A DNA stretch of 64,000 nucleotides from Scylla paramamosain (GCF_035594125.1 NC_087173.1:1952986-2016985); one strand, 5' to 3'; positions 48,905 through 63,713 are shown, counted from the first letter of the stretch. Translations and numbers: made by a program. Notes: generated by a model from the letters alone, not told the origin.

Positions 48905-49390
48905 TTGGAAAATCTTGTAATATTGCGCTTGTTTCGTGAACTTTGAGGCGAATTTAACTCCAGCTTCTCATTGTCTCTTGAAAATTACGGACTGTGATGC
49001 TGATATGAATTTTGAAGCGTTTTTGACAAGAATTAGATGCCAGCTCCTCACTGTCCCTTGAAAACCATTTAATACAGCGTCCTTTTCGTGAATATTGAAG
49101 TGTTTTGAGAAAAATTGCATTCTTAAACCTCGCTGTCCCTTAAAAACTACTTAGAGTGAATTTTGAAGCGGTGTTGACAAGAATTACACGCCAGAACCTC
49201 ACTGTTGTTTGAAAAATTACGTTGTGTGACGCTCTTACAGTGAAATTGAAGCGTATTAACAAGAGCTTGATACCAGAACCTCTTGCACTACTACTACTAT
49301 TGCTAACGCCGCTACGCCGTGAAAATTACGTAGTGTGAAGCTGTTATAGTGAAAATTGAAGCGTTTACACCTCCGTCTTCCACTACTGCC
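48905..49390. repeat. ~75-95 bp minisatellite, about six diverged copies
   Basis: ACGTAGTGTGA.GCTGTTATAG, then TGAA.ATTGAAGCGT, is followed by GACAAGAATTA, CCAG..CCTCACTGTC and CTTGAAAA. This order cycles about six times. The last copies lose the CTCACTGTC part. Confidence 0.75.
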
Positions 49391-49979
49391 GCTTACTATA
49401 GATGTTATAGTACAGTGTGTTTGTATAGTGGATTCTGAAGGGTACTGGCACTTATTTATACATCCTTCCACGATTACGACTGCGACGACTACAGGAAATA
49501 TAATACAGTGCCATTACAGTGAATTTCGGGGTGTTTTAGTGAATTTTTGTACCTCCTTATTGAATTTTTCAAGTACTTTTGGAAGTTTTGGTGATTGTAT
49601 GCACTAACATCATCTTTCACTGCTGCGATATAAAGACACACACACTCCTTGACACAGAACAGTACAAATAACAATAAAAACACAGAAACTTGAAAAAATA
49701 AATAAATAAACACGACTATTTACTCATAAAAAAAAACAGTAATACAAATAATAATAGAAAAAAAGACAGTTATTATTATCTTGAGTACACGTAACAAAAT
49801 ATTTCTGTGTATTGCTACGTAAGTGAACAATTCAGACATAACGATCAAAAGTAGGAAGGAGTATTAAACACTTGACTCTAATAACGAACAGAAGAAAAAA
49901 TAAGAAAAGAAAAACTACATACTTAAAACAGTGAATTCCAAGCATCACGAGATTAAATAACATTGCATTCTCTTCAAAA

Positions 49980-50345
49980 CAACCATTTATCTTCGTCCGG
50001 CTTGTACTATATACAGAGACGAGTGACACGGACTGGAGACACGCGGTGAAGTGAGGAGGACGACTGGAGTGTGTGAGAGCTGGAAGTGACTGAGGGACTG
50101 AAGTGAGTCAGTGCGTGGCGGGGTGAGGAGGGAAGAAGGAGGGAGGGTCGCGTGGTGCCGTGAAACTCTGTGTCGGTGTGTCTGTGTTCTGTGTTCTGCG
50201 CCACCCCGCTCGGCTCGCCCGCCCGTCCGCTTGGCTTCTCCCGCGCCGACCGCAGCCTCCTCCCCAGCATCGTTGCCTTTCATAATGGTTTGGAAAATTT
50301 ACTATCCACAAGTTTGCTAATTGTTTCGTTGTGTTTTAGTGCAAG
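49980..50345 (+). promoter_or_regulatory. Promoter-like GC-rich block with TATA-like and initiator-like motifs
   Basis: TATATA at 50008-50013 and the arthropod initiator motif TCAGT at 50108-50112 lie in sequence that turns CpG-rich (CCCGCTCGGCTCGCCCGCCC near 50205). ATG at 50285 opens a short frame (MVWKIYYPQVC, then stop). It could be an alternative first exon of the flanking gene or of the unknown 54237 gene. Confidence 0.3.
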
Positions 50346-50399
50346 AATGTGAAGGAAAAGGTCAGATTTGGATTTTTAAAGTGTGTGAAATGTTGTGAT

Positions 50400-50822
<423 letters not shown>

Positions 50823-51059
50823 TGGAATTTCATCTGAACCACTCACTATTGGCTTTCAGCAAAAGAAAAAAAAAGAAAAAAAAACAAACAGCTTATTACG
50901 TATTCCCAAACCTACATTACTTGGTTGTTCTTTCAAAATTCTTTTATAATAGCTCATTCCTTTAGTCTCTCATGGCATGTTTTGACTCACTGACTCCACA
51001 CGACGGTCACTTCTTGGTAAGGGCAGGCACATGGCTTGGTCAGAGTGAGTCAGGGTGAA

Positions 51060-51620
51060 GCAGGGTGCCCGTCTTGCATCACCCTTCCTCTTACCCTAAT
51101 CATTCCTACATACCATCACTTTCTCTCGCTTCCTCCTCACCCTGATTTCTCTTTTTCACTCTTCCTTAGACATTTCATCCTAATCACCCTAACTATCACG
51201 CTTCTTTGTCACCTTTGAGTCTTCGAATAATCTCACCCTGTTCTGCCTCTTCACTCTTCCTCATATATCTCATCTTAGTCACCCTAATTGTCACCCTTCC
51301 TTGCTTGTTACCCTAATGTTTCCCCTTCATATCACTGGTTTTCACCCTAACTGTCATATTCCCTTCTGGTCACCCTAGGTAGTTCTTTACCACCCTTATC
51401 TCACCCTGATGTACCTTGTCACCGCTGCTCATCACCCTAACGTAACCTTACCTCCATTTCATCTTAGTCTATCCCTGACACCCTGAGAGACATCCTAAAC
51501 CACTAATACAAATTTTCACCCTCACCTTCACCCTTATCCTTGCTCCCTCGCCCTCCCTCACCATGTCACTATCACCTCTGCCACTCTCACCCTTCATCAC
51601 TTCATCCAACCGCTGTCACC
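51060..51620. repeat. CACCCTAA-type minisatellite
   Basis: TCACCCTAA or CACCCTTMC recurs more than ten times at irregular 20-60 bp spacing with pyrimidine-rich fill. It is a degenerate array. Confidence 0.6.
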
Positions 51621-51729
51621 CTTTCTCCCTTCCTCCTCCCCATCTCCCCTTCAGAGCCACCCACACGCGCCCACACGCACGCACATTATCGCTTATTGTT
51701 AATTTCCTGCAGGAGTGTCGTGGGAGGTT

Positions 51730-52290
<561 letters not shown>

Positions 52291-52401
52291 AGGACAAACA
52301 GGAGACGACCTCACTGTGCTCCTTCTTCCTCATCTCCTCTTCTCTTGTCTTCTCTTTCCTCCTCCTTTCCTCTCTTCTCTCCTCTCATCTTCTTGCCCCG
52401 C

Positions 52402-53081
<680 letters not shown>

Positions 53082-53357
53082 CTATACACATCCGCTGTAC
53101 ATCATCTTGACACACTTACTTCACAACCTCATACAGCTAAGTTCACTGTTAAAAAGCCCAGTTCTCGCCGTAACCCTTCACTATACGAGGTGGTGAGCGA
53201 TGCATAAAGAAAACACTGTGAAAGAAACCCTATTGTTCCTTATGACTTCGTTCAGTAAAGACGCGAGGAAGTGAAGTGCTGGGCTAATGTTTATTTTTTT
53301 TTGTTTATTTTTTTTTGTTTTATTCATTTTTTTCATGTGGTTCAGATTGTGATTAGA

Positions 53358-53359
<2 letters not shown>

Positions 53360-53428
<69 letters not shown>
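53360..53428. repeat. (GT)n microsatellite
   Basis: About 68 bp of GT, 45 bp before the AT tract that begins the palindrome region. Confidence 0.97.
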
Positions 53429-53429
<1 letters not shown>

Positions 53430-53472
53430 TGTTTGTGTGTATGTTAGTGTCCATGTCAGTGAGTTAACGTTG

Positions 53473-54069
<597 letters not shown>

Positions 54070-54077
54070 AGTGAATT

Positions 54078-54255
54078 AAACGTTTTTTATCGTTTTTGTC
54101 GGGGAAAGAAACGTTTTTTTTATGGTGTGTTAAGTGAAAAACGTTTGTGAGCTCATAGTTTTAAACGTTTAAGTGACCGTATATCAGTAAACCAAACGTT
54201 CCCCGGCTAATTAAACGTTCTTTGGTGGTGTTACAGCCTACCCAGACAAACGTTT
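54078..54255. repeat. Cluster of seven AAACGTT motifs
   Basis: AAACGTT(T) begins at 54078, 54109, 54139, 54163, 54194, 54213 and 54248. Spacing is 19-35 bp and CCCCGGC context is shared by two copies. The cluster runs up to and into the open exon-like stretch at 54237. Confidence 0.85.
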
Positions 54256-55314
54256 CCCCGGCACCACCACCGCCACTGCTCACCACAAACAGCCCCAAAT
54301 TGTGGACTCAGCAAACACAGTCCTTCAGCCCCAAATCCTCCATTAGCCCCGAGTCTGAGCAGTCCTCTCTCAGCCCTCACCCCAAGTCCCTCCACAGCCC
54401 CGCGTCCCAGCAGTCCTCCTTAAGTCCCCACTCGAAGCAGCCCTCTCCTAGCCCTCCTTCGAATCAGGCCACTCCCAGCCCCACTAACCCTCCTACACAG
54501 CCCATAGACCCAAAGCCACAGCCCCTCCCACGCACCCATTTCCCACAGAGACCCACATTGAGCCCTCAGAAAGAAGACCAGGCCCCTAGACCCCAAAGAC
54601 CTGATAAACCTTCCCTTATCTTAGACTCCAAGGTACCTTTCCCCCCACCGAGACACAGCAAGCCTAGTCGTCCCTCTCAGACCCTCCCAGTCCCTCCAAC
54701 ACAGCCCACAGCAAGTCCCACAGTAGTCATACAGCAACCTTTACCAAGTGTACGAGTCTTGGAAACACAGACACGCCCTACGCTTGCCCCTACCTTGCCA
54801 GCACAGCGCGCCCCTCCGCCGCAGCCCGCTAAGGAGTGGATCTGCGAGGGGATCGGCGAGGCGGGCGGGGGCAGTGCTGGGGTGTGCAGGGGCGCGGCAG
54901 GGATGCTGGGGATGGTGTTCTCCGTGGTAGGGAACTGCATGAAGGCTGTGGAACCCGCCCGGAGGAACTTAATAGATGAACCTGAACTTGTGTCGGAGGC
55001 GTGTGAGGACCCGAGCAGCCGCCCCGCCAGTGTACAAGTTCCCAGGCAAGCCGAGAGTCCCACTGAGGAGTTGTACATTATAGAGGAGGACACGGGGGCG
55101 GACTATGCTAAGGCTGACTCAAGGGTCCTCTACCATCACCACTACGTGCACCACACCACTGAGATGAGGCACAAGGGAAGCACCACCAGGAGGCCTCTCG
55201 TGGTGGTGAAGAACCCGCAGGAACAGTCACGGGAGCACCAGCGTCATCACCATCACCGCCATCATCGCCTTAACTACTTCGCGCACTACAGACTCGCCTG
55301 TTTTAAGTTGAAAG
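54237..55314 (+). CDS. Probable large exon of an unrecognised proline-rich protein
   Basis: I do not recognise this protein. The frame is open from 54177 to the stop at 55443 with no upstream ATG, so it is best read as an internal exon. Acceptor GGTGGTGTTACAG precedes PTQTNVSPAPPPP, and a donor AAAG|GTGTGT at 55315 is possible. About 200 residues are rich in Pro, Ser, Gln and Thr with many S-P and T-P pairs, such as SSLSPHPKSLHSP. Then come WICEGIGEAGGGSAG, a hydrophobic MLGMVFSVVGNCMKAV stretch, an acidic ELYIIEEDTGADY stretch and His-rich tracts (YHHHYVHH, HRHHHHRHHR). Unlike the other long frames nearby, it is not driven by one simple repeat. It could belong to a separate gene or to a long isoform; its phase does not fit a direct join to the kinase exon at 41456. 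Confidence 0.45.
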
Positions 55315-55567
55315 GTGTGTGTGTGTGTGTTTGTTGGTTCATTAGTGCTACCTGGAGGACCGTACCTGGCTGGCTTGATTGCTTCATTAGTGTTGGTATG
55401 GTATCGTCAGCGTCGCCTTTAGTAGTTGATAGTAGTTGGTGTTAAAGAGAGAGAGAGAGAGGGGGGGGATTGTGGGAAAGAAAGGGTTGTTTGGTGTGCT
55501 TACCTGTACGATTTGTTGCTTTTGCTTTGTAATTTTGTAAAGAATTCTTGTGTTTTTTACTTTTTTC

Positions 55568-55568
<1 letters not shown>

Positions 55569-55636
<68 letters not shown>

Positions 55637-55640
55637 CGTC
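55569..55640. repeat. (TTG)n microsatellite
   Basis: About 70 bp of TTG triplets. Confidence 0.95.
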
Positions 55641-56009
55641 GTCATTGTCGTTGTTGTTTATCCTCTTTTACTCCTCCTCTCCCTTAAATTCTTTCCTTTC
55701 CGTCTCTTCCTCTTTTGCCTCCTCCCTCCATCCTCCCTCTCTCCCTCACTCCTTCTCTTCTCTCCCTCATTTTCCCTTTCCTGCCTCTTTTAACCTGTTT
55801 TCCTTCCTCCCTTCCCCATCCCCCTTCCTCTCTCCCATTCCCCATTCCCTTCCCTCCCCCCTCACCTAGTTACCAGCAGGTGGCAATCACGACCTCTGAT
55901 GCAGTCACAGGTAATTGCATCCGGCTCCTAGTATACCTGCCCTCGCCCGCCCTTCGCCAGGTGTGGGCCAGACAGGTGCTTGGCGACCCCGCGACACCTG
56001 GCTGACGGG

Positions 56010-56253
56010 AGGAGGAGGAGGAGGAGGAGGAGGAGGAGAAGGAGGAGAAGGAAGCAGGGGAGGATAGGAGCAGGTTGGGTTAAGAGGAAGGCAAGAGGAA
56101 GGAGGAGTAGGAGAGGAGGAGGAGGAGGAGGAGGAGGAGGAGGAGGAGGAGGAGGAGGAGGAGAAAAGGGAGGCAGGAAGGAAGAGGAGGTGGAAGGTAA
56201 TGGAAATGGAATAGAGGAGATAAGGAGGATAGTGATGGCACGGTGATGAGTTG

Positions 56254-56337
<84 letters not shown>
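56010..56337. repeat. (GGA)n and (GA)n cluster
   Basis: GGA triplets at 56010-56045 and 56105-56165, then GA at 56255-56337. Confidence 0.95.
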
Positions 56338-56340
<3 letters not shown>

Positions 56341-57369
56341 GGTTTTGTCTCATTTTTATATGTATTTAATTTCTTTCCTCTTCGTATTTTTATTCTTACT
56401 ACTACCACCACTACCACCATCACCACCACCACACCATTATTACCACCATTAACATTATTACTTTCGTTACCACCACTTCCACCACCAACACCACCACTTA
56501 AAGCAACACCAGGCAGCTAACACGCACACAGTATCAGTAGTGGTAGTAGTGGCAGCTACCGTGGTGGCGATGGTGGTGGTACAGGAGGAGGAGGAGGGAG
56601 GTGGTGATGTCAAGGAGGAAGTGGAAGCCTTACTACTTTTCGCTTGGGTAAACAGTTGTGCCAGCGAATTAAATCAGCGTGGTCACGGGATATCGATGCG
56701 CTGGTGTCCCTTTTTTGCCCTCCGCTGATGGCATGAAATACTGGATTTGTGGGCACAGGGACACGGCGACACGGGGAGAGAGAGGATGTTATGGCAGTGT
56801 GAAAGGACTAGAGTTATTTTCGGAGGATTAATCAACGGAAACGAAAGGAGATTTAGGGTTAGATTTTTCGTGGGGTGTTTAGGTGAAGATTGAAGACTGT
56901 GGGAGAAAAGGTTAGGGTTAAATGAAAAGTGATGACCGAACGGGGAAGTAGCTTAGGATTAAAATAGAAAGTGAAGACTAAGCAGGAGAGAAACTTAGGA
57001 TTCTTGGGGGTGAGAGAGAGAAAAGTGAAGCTCAAGATATTTTAAAGCAGAGAAATGTATTAAGACAAAAATCTCGCTATGGAATACATCAGAAATACCT
57101 ACATTGAATATTTTGCTCCATAATTCAGTAAAGAAACATTCACTCACTCACTCACTCACCAATACTTTTACTAATATACATCAACACAATAATAATAATG
57201 AAAAAAAAAAGAACAGCATGAAGGTTATCAAGACAATTTCCGTAAAGTCAGATTGGTAATACAGTTGGTTGCATCAGAATAATGAAGAAGTATTAATTTT
57301 TTTCTCTCTCCTCTCTTTTTGTTTACCAGTTATTGTTAGAGAGTTGCATGGGTGGTATAGAGTTCAAGG

Positions 57370-57490
<121 letters not shown>

Positions 57491-58089
57491 TCATTCATTT
57501 CCGTGAGAACACAAGAACATAGTGATACAGGGAAATATTCTCAGTAGTCACGTCTTGTTCCTCGCCTCATTAACTTCTTGCAGTAGCCGTGAATTGTTTT
57601 AGTTGATCCCCTCCCTTTAAGTCAGCCGCCGCCCCTCTTATGGAAGCTTTTACGTGCTGATAAGTTAATCCACCAAGGAGCAGAAGAGGTGGAAAGCTGA
57701 GTGGATAAAAAGACATGGTGTAAGGTATGTTTTGTGTAAGGTATGTTTGTTTTTGTCTTTGTTGGTCGAGATTACCGCTTTCGTGTTTGTTATTCCTCCC
57801 TTACTCTTCATTTTTTCCCTACTTTTTTACCTTCTTCGTTTCGTCCGTCCATGCTTGTCTTCTTCCTTCTTTCTTGTTTCATCTCTCTCTCTCTTTTTTT
57901 TTTTTTGGTGGGGGGGCAAAGGGGGGTTACGACATACGTACTTGTATTCTGATTGTTTTATATTTATGTTTTGTGTAGATCAGGTTTCTCTGTCTCGTGT
58001 TCTTAAAGGCATCACTGTGCATTCAAGTGGTTTGTGTAAGGTGTGTTTGCTGTAGATTAGACTTCTGTATCTCGTGTTCTTCAACGTTC

Positions 58090-58430
58090 TTTTTTTAACA
58101 TCTTATAAAAGTTGTCAACGTTTTCATGATTTCATTGATAGTTTGACATCCTTCACTACTAGAAGTTATAGTTGATGTTTTCAGCTTTTTTTTTTTTTTC
58201 TCTCCAGTGGTAGTTTAACATTAGTAGTGGAAATTATTGAGGTTTTTTAGGAATGTTTTCATGATTCCAACGATAGTTTAACATCATCCAGTGGAAATTA
58301 TAAACGTTCTGAAGGATGTTTTTTCGTGATTACAGTAATACCTTAACAGCACAACCTTCAGTAATCTATTGAGGCTTTCAGGGAACGCTTTCACGATTCC
58401 ACGGATAGTTTAACATTCTTTAGTAGAAGT
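58090..58430. repeat. ~75-115 bp minisatellite, four copies
   Basis: GTTTTCATGATTYCA, then YGATAGTTTRACATC, TNAGTRGAARTTAT and GAGGTTTT/GATGTTTT cycle about four times. Related cores appear at 44905 and near 47225-47270. Confidence 0.7.
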
Positions 58431-58657
58431 TACTTAGAAGAACAAGTATTCAGAATCATGAAGTAAATATAAGACTAGAATAATAAAACCATCAACTTAT
58501 CCAGCCTTTTAAACTGTCATGGTAGCATATAAATGATTCTGCAGCTTTAGGAATTCAGCTGATAATTATTCTTGTGGTTTGTCAGAGTTGTCGTGAGGAG
58601 AGAACAAAGCGCTCTGGAATACGGACCTTGAAATGACGTGATACAAATTGACGAGTG

Positions 58658-58665
<8 letters not shown>

Positions 58666-58756
<91 letters not shown>

Positions 58757-58847
58757 TAACAATTGTATATAGGTGTGGAAAAGTCTCATTTGTCCTCGTT
58801 TGTTTTATTTTTTCCGTTTTTTATTCAACTTTATAGGAGTGGGAATG

Positions 58848-58931
<84 letters not shown>

Positions 58932-59144
58932 GACGTCATTCCCAGTCAGTCGTTCCAGATAAAAGTTTGTCCCTTTAACCTTTTCTTCAGATGGAAGGGA
59001 GGAGTGGACTGGAGGAAGGGAGGAAAGGACGGAGGGAAGGAGGGAGGGAACATGGAGGAAAGATGGAACGAAGAGTACTGATAGTGGGGAGGGAGAAGGG
59101 AGGGACGGAGGGAAGAGCAGTAGAAGGGAAGATAAGGAGAGACG

Positions 59145-59224
<80 letters not shown>
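58666..59224. repeat. (GA)n, (CT)n, (GA)n alternation
   Basis: GA 58666-58752, CT 58851-58929, GA 59149-59224. Neighbouring tracts are inverted copies of each other, so the strand could fold. Confidence 0.96.
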
Positions 59225-59227
<3 letters not shown>

Positions 59228-60052
59228 AACAGGAAACGATATTATGTAGGTCAAAATTTTTATTTCTATGATAAAAAAAGAATAAAGAATAAAAAAAACA
59301 GGAAATTCCACAACCGAACATACAAACAAATAATAAACAAGGAAAATGAAAATACTAGAAAATAAATAAAAAAAAGGTGAAAAAATTTATATTCCTTAAA
59401 AGTAATATGTATGTTCTTTATATATTTTCAGATAATAATATTTTTCTGTGCAAATTTCGTAAGACTTTTGCTTTTTTTTTCATATTGTATTTCGTTTTAC
59501 ACAGTCCTTTATGTATTTCCTTATTAATTTCCTGTTTCCTCCGTAATAGTAGCATTTATATTCGTTTCTTCCATAACAGTGGCATTTATATTCATCTTTT
59601 CATACGCTTCTGTTGTAACATACGTATATCTTTGTATGTGGCTAACAATTACTACATTCTACAGCATTCTATTAAACCTTATCATGCTTTACATCTAATC
59701 AATACATCTCTTAACTCTCGTATTATATTAATTTTTGTTGTTTATTCTCCTTATTTACATTAGCTAAACAATTATTATATTCTACTGTGTCATATTAAAC
59801 CTAATATCTTATCATGCTTTATTTTACTGAGTGTTAACTGAGTCTTAACTGTTATATTTACATTGACTTCATATTTTACCACAAGTAACATACGTATCTA
59901 TCTATTACTTATACTGGCTAAGCAATTATTACGCTCCGTTATATTCTTCATACCAGATCATTAAATTCATTAACTAATAAAATATATATCATTATTTCCA
60001 CCGTATTTTATCTCAAGTCTTATATTAACACGCACTTTTCTCTTAATTACAG

Positions 60053-60102
60053 GTGAGTTTCTTTATCCGTAACAAGACACACCTGGGGAAGGGTTCATCA
60101 AG
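60053..60102 (+). CDS. Possible 50-bp exon
   Basis: A good acceptor (TTTTCTCTTAATTACAG) and a consensus donor (CATCAAG|GTAAGT) enclose 50 bp that is open in one frame only, reading VSFFIRNKTHLGKGSS. I do not recognise the peptide. It could be coding, untranslated or chance. Confidence 0.3.
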
Positions 60103-60302
60103 GTAAGTGACGCCATCCTCTGTTTACCTGCGTCACGCCTCATCCAGGAACCAATCAGAAGGCTCCGCTCGGAATATTGACCAATGGGAAGGTGTGTTGA
60201 TGGTGACGTCTGAGGGAATGAGCCAATGGGCAGCGTTTGAGCGGAAATGACGTTTGGGAGTGATATAGTTTTAAACAGGAAAAATATCTTGGTTGTAAAA
60301 AG

Positions 60303-60305
<3 letters not shown>

Positions 60306-60377
<72 letters not shown>

Positions 60378-60410
60378 GGACTTTAATGTGTAAGTTATGA
60401 AGGGATGTTC

Positions 60411-60493
<83 letters not shown>

Positions 60494-60528
60494 GGGGATT
60501 TTAATGTGTAAGTTATGAAGGGATGTTC

Positions 60529-60608
<80 letters not shown>
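60306..60608. repeat. Composite repeat: (GA)n with 40-bp GTGGGGGGGA unit
   Basis: GTGGGGGGGAYTTTAATGTG, then TAAGTTATGAAGGGATGTTC, occurs twice (from about 60371 and 60489). It lies between three GA tracts of about 65-75 bp. The design matches the TG composite at 32035. Confidence 0.95.
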
Positions 60609-60612
<4 letters not shown>

Positions 60613-60699
60613 TGTAAAGAGGAACTCAAGTGGAAGGAAGAGGAAAGATGACGAAGCACAATGATAAAGAAGGAGGAATTACAAAGAAAGTGGACATAG

Positions 60700-60930
60700 G
60701 GGAGGAGGAGGAGGAGGAGGAGGAGGAGGAGGAGGAAGAGGAGGAGGAGCAGGCATAGGCAAAAGTAAAGATGGTAGAATGTAAATAAACGAATAATGAA
60801 AAAAAAAAAAGTGTTTGGGAATTTCTACCACCACCACCACCACCACCGCCGCCGCCGCCGCCACCACCACCACGACCACTACTACTACCACTACTACTAT
60901 TACTCCTCCTCCTCCTCCTCCTCCTCCTCC
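60700..60930. repeat. (GGA)n, (CAC)n, (CGC)n and (TCC)n triplet tracts
   Basis: GGA 60700-60738, CAC and CGC 60831-60872, then ACT and TCC 60880-60930. The GGA and TCC runs are inverted relative to each other. Confidence 0.93.
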
Positions 60931-61012
60931 TTCAACTGTAATGGCTACTTTTTCTGAGAAGTCTTTAGAAATATGTGGGAAGTTGCTTGGTACACGAATT
61001 ATAGAGAAGCCA

Positions 61013-61013
<1 letters not shown>

Positions 61014-61075
<62 letters not shown>
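61014..61075. repeat. (GT)n microsatellite
   Basis: About 60 bp of GT. Confidence 0.96.
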
Positions 61076-61077
<2 letters not shown>

Positions 61078-61239
61078 CCCGCAATGCAGTATGTGATGCT
61101 CTCACCCCTCTTCTTCCTTCCCTCTTTCTCCCCTCTTCCAGTTACTCTCCCCTCTCCCTCTCCCTCCCTTCCTTCCTTCCTTCCTTCCTTCCTTCTTTCC
61201 TCTTTCTCCTCTATATTCCCTATCCCCCTCCTCCCCTTC

Positions 61240-61740
<501 letters not shown>

Positions 61741-62698
61741 ACCACATCAGCACATCACCACCAATAACACAAGTTTCCCCTTCATATGGGAAGTGTGTGG
61801 CAGCATTTTCTGTTAACGGCACCGGGGCGTCCTGTGGGGCCCTTGTGTGGCTCCTGCGTGGGACGAGGGTGCAAATGTACTTTTTACTGTGTTTAGTGGT
61901 CGTATCTTAGCCACTGTGTTCCCCTGTGTTTGCTGTGATTACTTCTCTTTGCTTCTCTTTCTTTCTTTATTTTATTTGTTTATTTATTTTTTTTTGTCTT
62001 TTTTTGTTCTCTCTGTGTGTGTTTTGGTAAGGGTGCTAATGTATATTGCGTCTTCTGGTTGTATCTTAGCCACTGTGTCTGTCCCCTTGTGTTTACTCGT
62101 GTTTCTTCCCTTTTTTTTGCTTCTTTATCTTGGCTTGGCTTTCTTTATTTTATTCTTTTTTTACTGGTCTTTGCGTCTGTCTTGTTTTTCTTTCTTTTTT
62201 TTTTTTTAATGATTGTTTTTTGGTGTGTTCATTTTTACGTCGTAATTGTTTATGGTGTTTTTTTTGTGTTTTTTTTTCGGCTTCTTTCTCCTTTTTTTTT
62301 TTTTTTCGTGTATTCGCTTCTTTTGTCTTTTTTTTCCATCTCTTGTCATGTCTCTTCTCTTCTTATGTCTCCTCCTCTTCTCTTCTGCATTTTCTGTTAT
62401 GTTTCCTTTTTATTTTATGCTTTTTCTTTCCTCCTTTTTCTTTTCATTTTCTTCCACATATCCTCTTCTTTAATATATTTTCTTTTCCTTTCCTTCACTA
62501 TACATTATCTTCCCTTCTTTGCCTCGTCTTTATCACGTCCTCGCCTCGTCTTTACCTCGTCCTCGCCTTGTCTTCGCCTCGTCCTCGGCTCGTCTTTACC
62601 TCGTCTTTTTCTCGTCTCTACTCCTCCTCGCCTTGTCTTTGCCTCACCCACACGGAAAAGTTGGCTAGGGAGTTGTAATCAGTTTTGCGAGTCGTGGG

Positions 62699-62762
62699 TC
62701 CTCCTCCTCCTCCTCCTCCTCCTCCTCCTCCTCCTCCTCCTCCTCCTCCTCCTCCTCCTCCT
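62699..62762. repeat. (TCC)n microsatellite
   Basis: About 64 bp of TCC triplets. Confidence 0.96.
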
Positions 62763-63221
62763 GCTTAGCTACATTAGGTTATGGCACGGCAGGGAAATGA
62801 AGGCGGCTGTTTTATGCCTTACTTTTGTTCCTGTTTAGTTTTGTTTGACTCTTGTGGTCTCGAAAGTGTGTGCGTGTGCGTGCGTGTGCGTGTGTGCGCG
62901 CGCGCTTCCAGGTAACACACTCTACCTGCCACGCGTCGGACTTAATAAATTCCTTCATGGGAGAGGGAGAGGGATAGAGAGAGGGAGAGGGAAGTTTCCA
63001 GGGGAGGGAGGGGAAGGGGGAAGAGGTGTCCAGACCGGGAAATTCCCCCTTGGCTTCCCCCTCCTCCCTCTCCCTCTTTCACTCCCTCTCCCTCTCTCCC
63101 CCAACTCCCCGCCAACAAGCAGTCCGCGGCAAGGTCATGCCTGTGATCTTTGGCACCGCTACCACAGCACGGCCTGCGTCACACCTGTCTGGGGCCGCGC
63201 AGGTGTGTTAAGGGCGTGCAG

Positions 63222-63680
63222 GTGTGGTGTTGACATGGTGTTGACGTAGTGTTGTGGCGCTCTGACCAGTTGTGCTGTTGGAAAGTGGTATTAGACGTGG
63301 TTTGCGTGTTTGGGGTGGTGTTGATAAGGTGTTGACGTGGTGTTGTGCATTTGTGTTGCTGGGAAGTGGTATTGATGGATTGGTGTTGACGTGGTGTTGC
63401 GATGCCATTAACGTGGTGTCTGTGCATTTGTGTTGCTTGAAAGTGGTATTGACAGACGTGTTGTGTCGTGTGTTGGGAGTGTTGGAAAGTGGTGGTATTG
63501 ACAGTCGTGTTGCGTGTTGGGCGGTGTTGACGTGGTCTTGTGTACATTTGTCCCATTTGAAAGTGGTATTGACGGCCGTGTGGTGTGTGCTGGGTGTGTA
63601 GTGTTGCGGTGGCGTTGACGTGGTGTGCATTTGTCATATTGGGAATTAGTACTGAGAGATATTGCGTATTAAGTGGTGTT
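63222..63680. repeat. ~95 bp minisatellite, about five copies
   Basis: GTGGTGTTGACGTGGTGTTG, GTGCATTTGTGTTGCTGG and AAGTGGTATTGACAGACGTG cycle about five times. Because stop codons are rare in the unit, both strands show long open frames, including 199 codons on the minus strand. Confidence 0.85.
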
Positions 63681-63713
63681 TCTTTGCCTCTGCTGTTCTT
63701 ATCTGACCTGCTG

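Noticed and set aside
61847..62838. Long Phe/Leu/Ser frames
   Set aside because: They arise from T- and CT-rich low-complexity sequence. No start, domain or splice pattern supports a gene.
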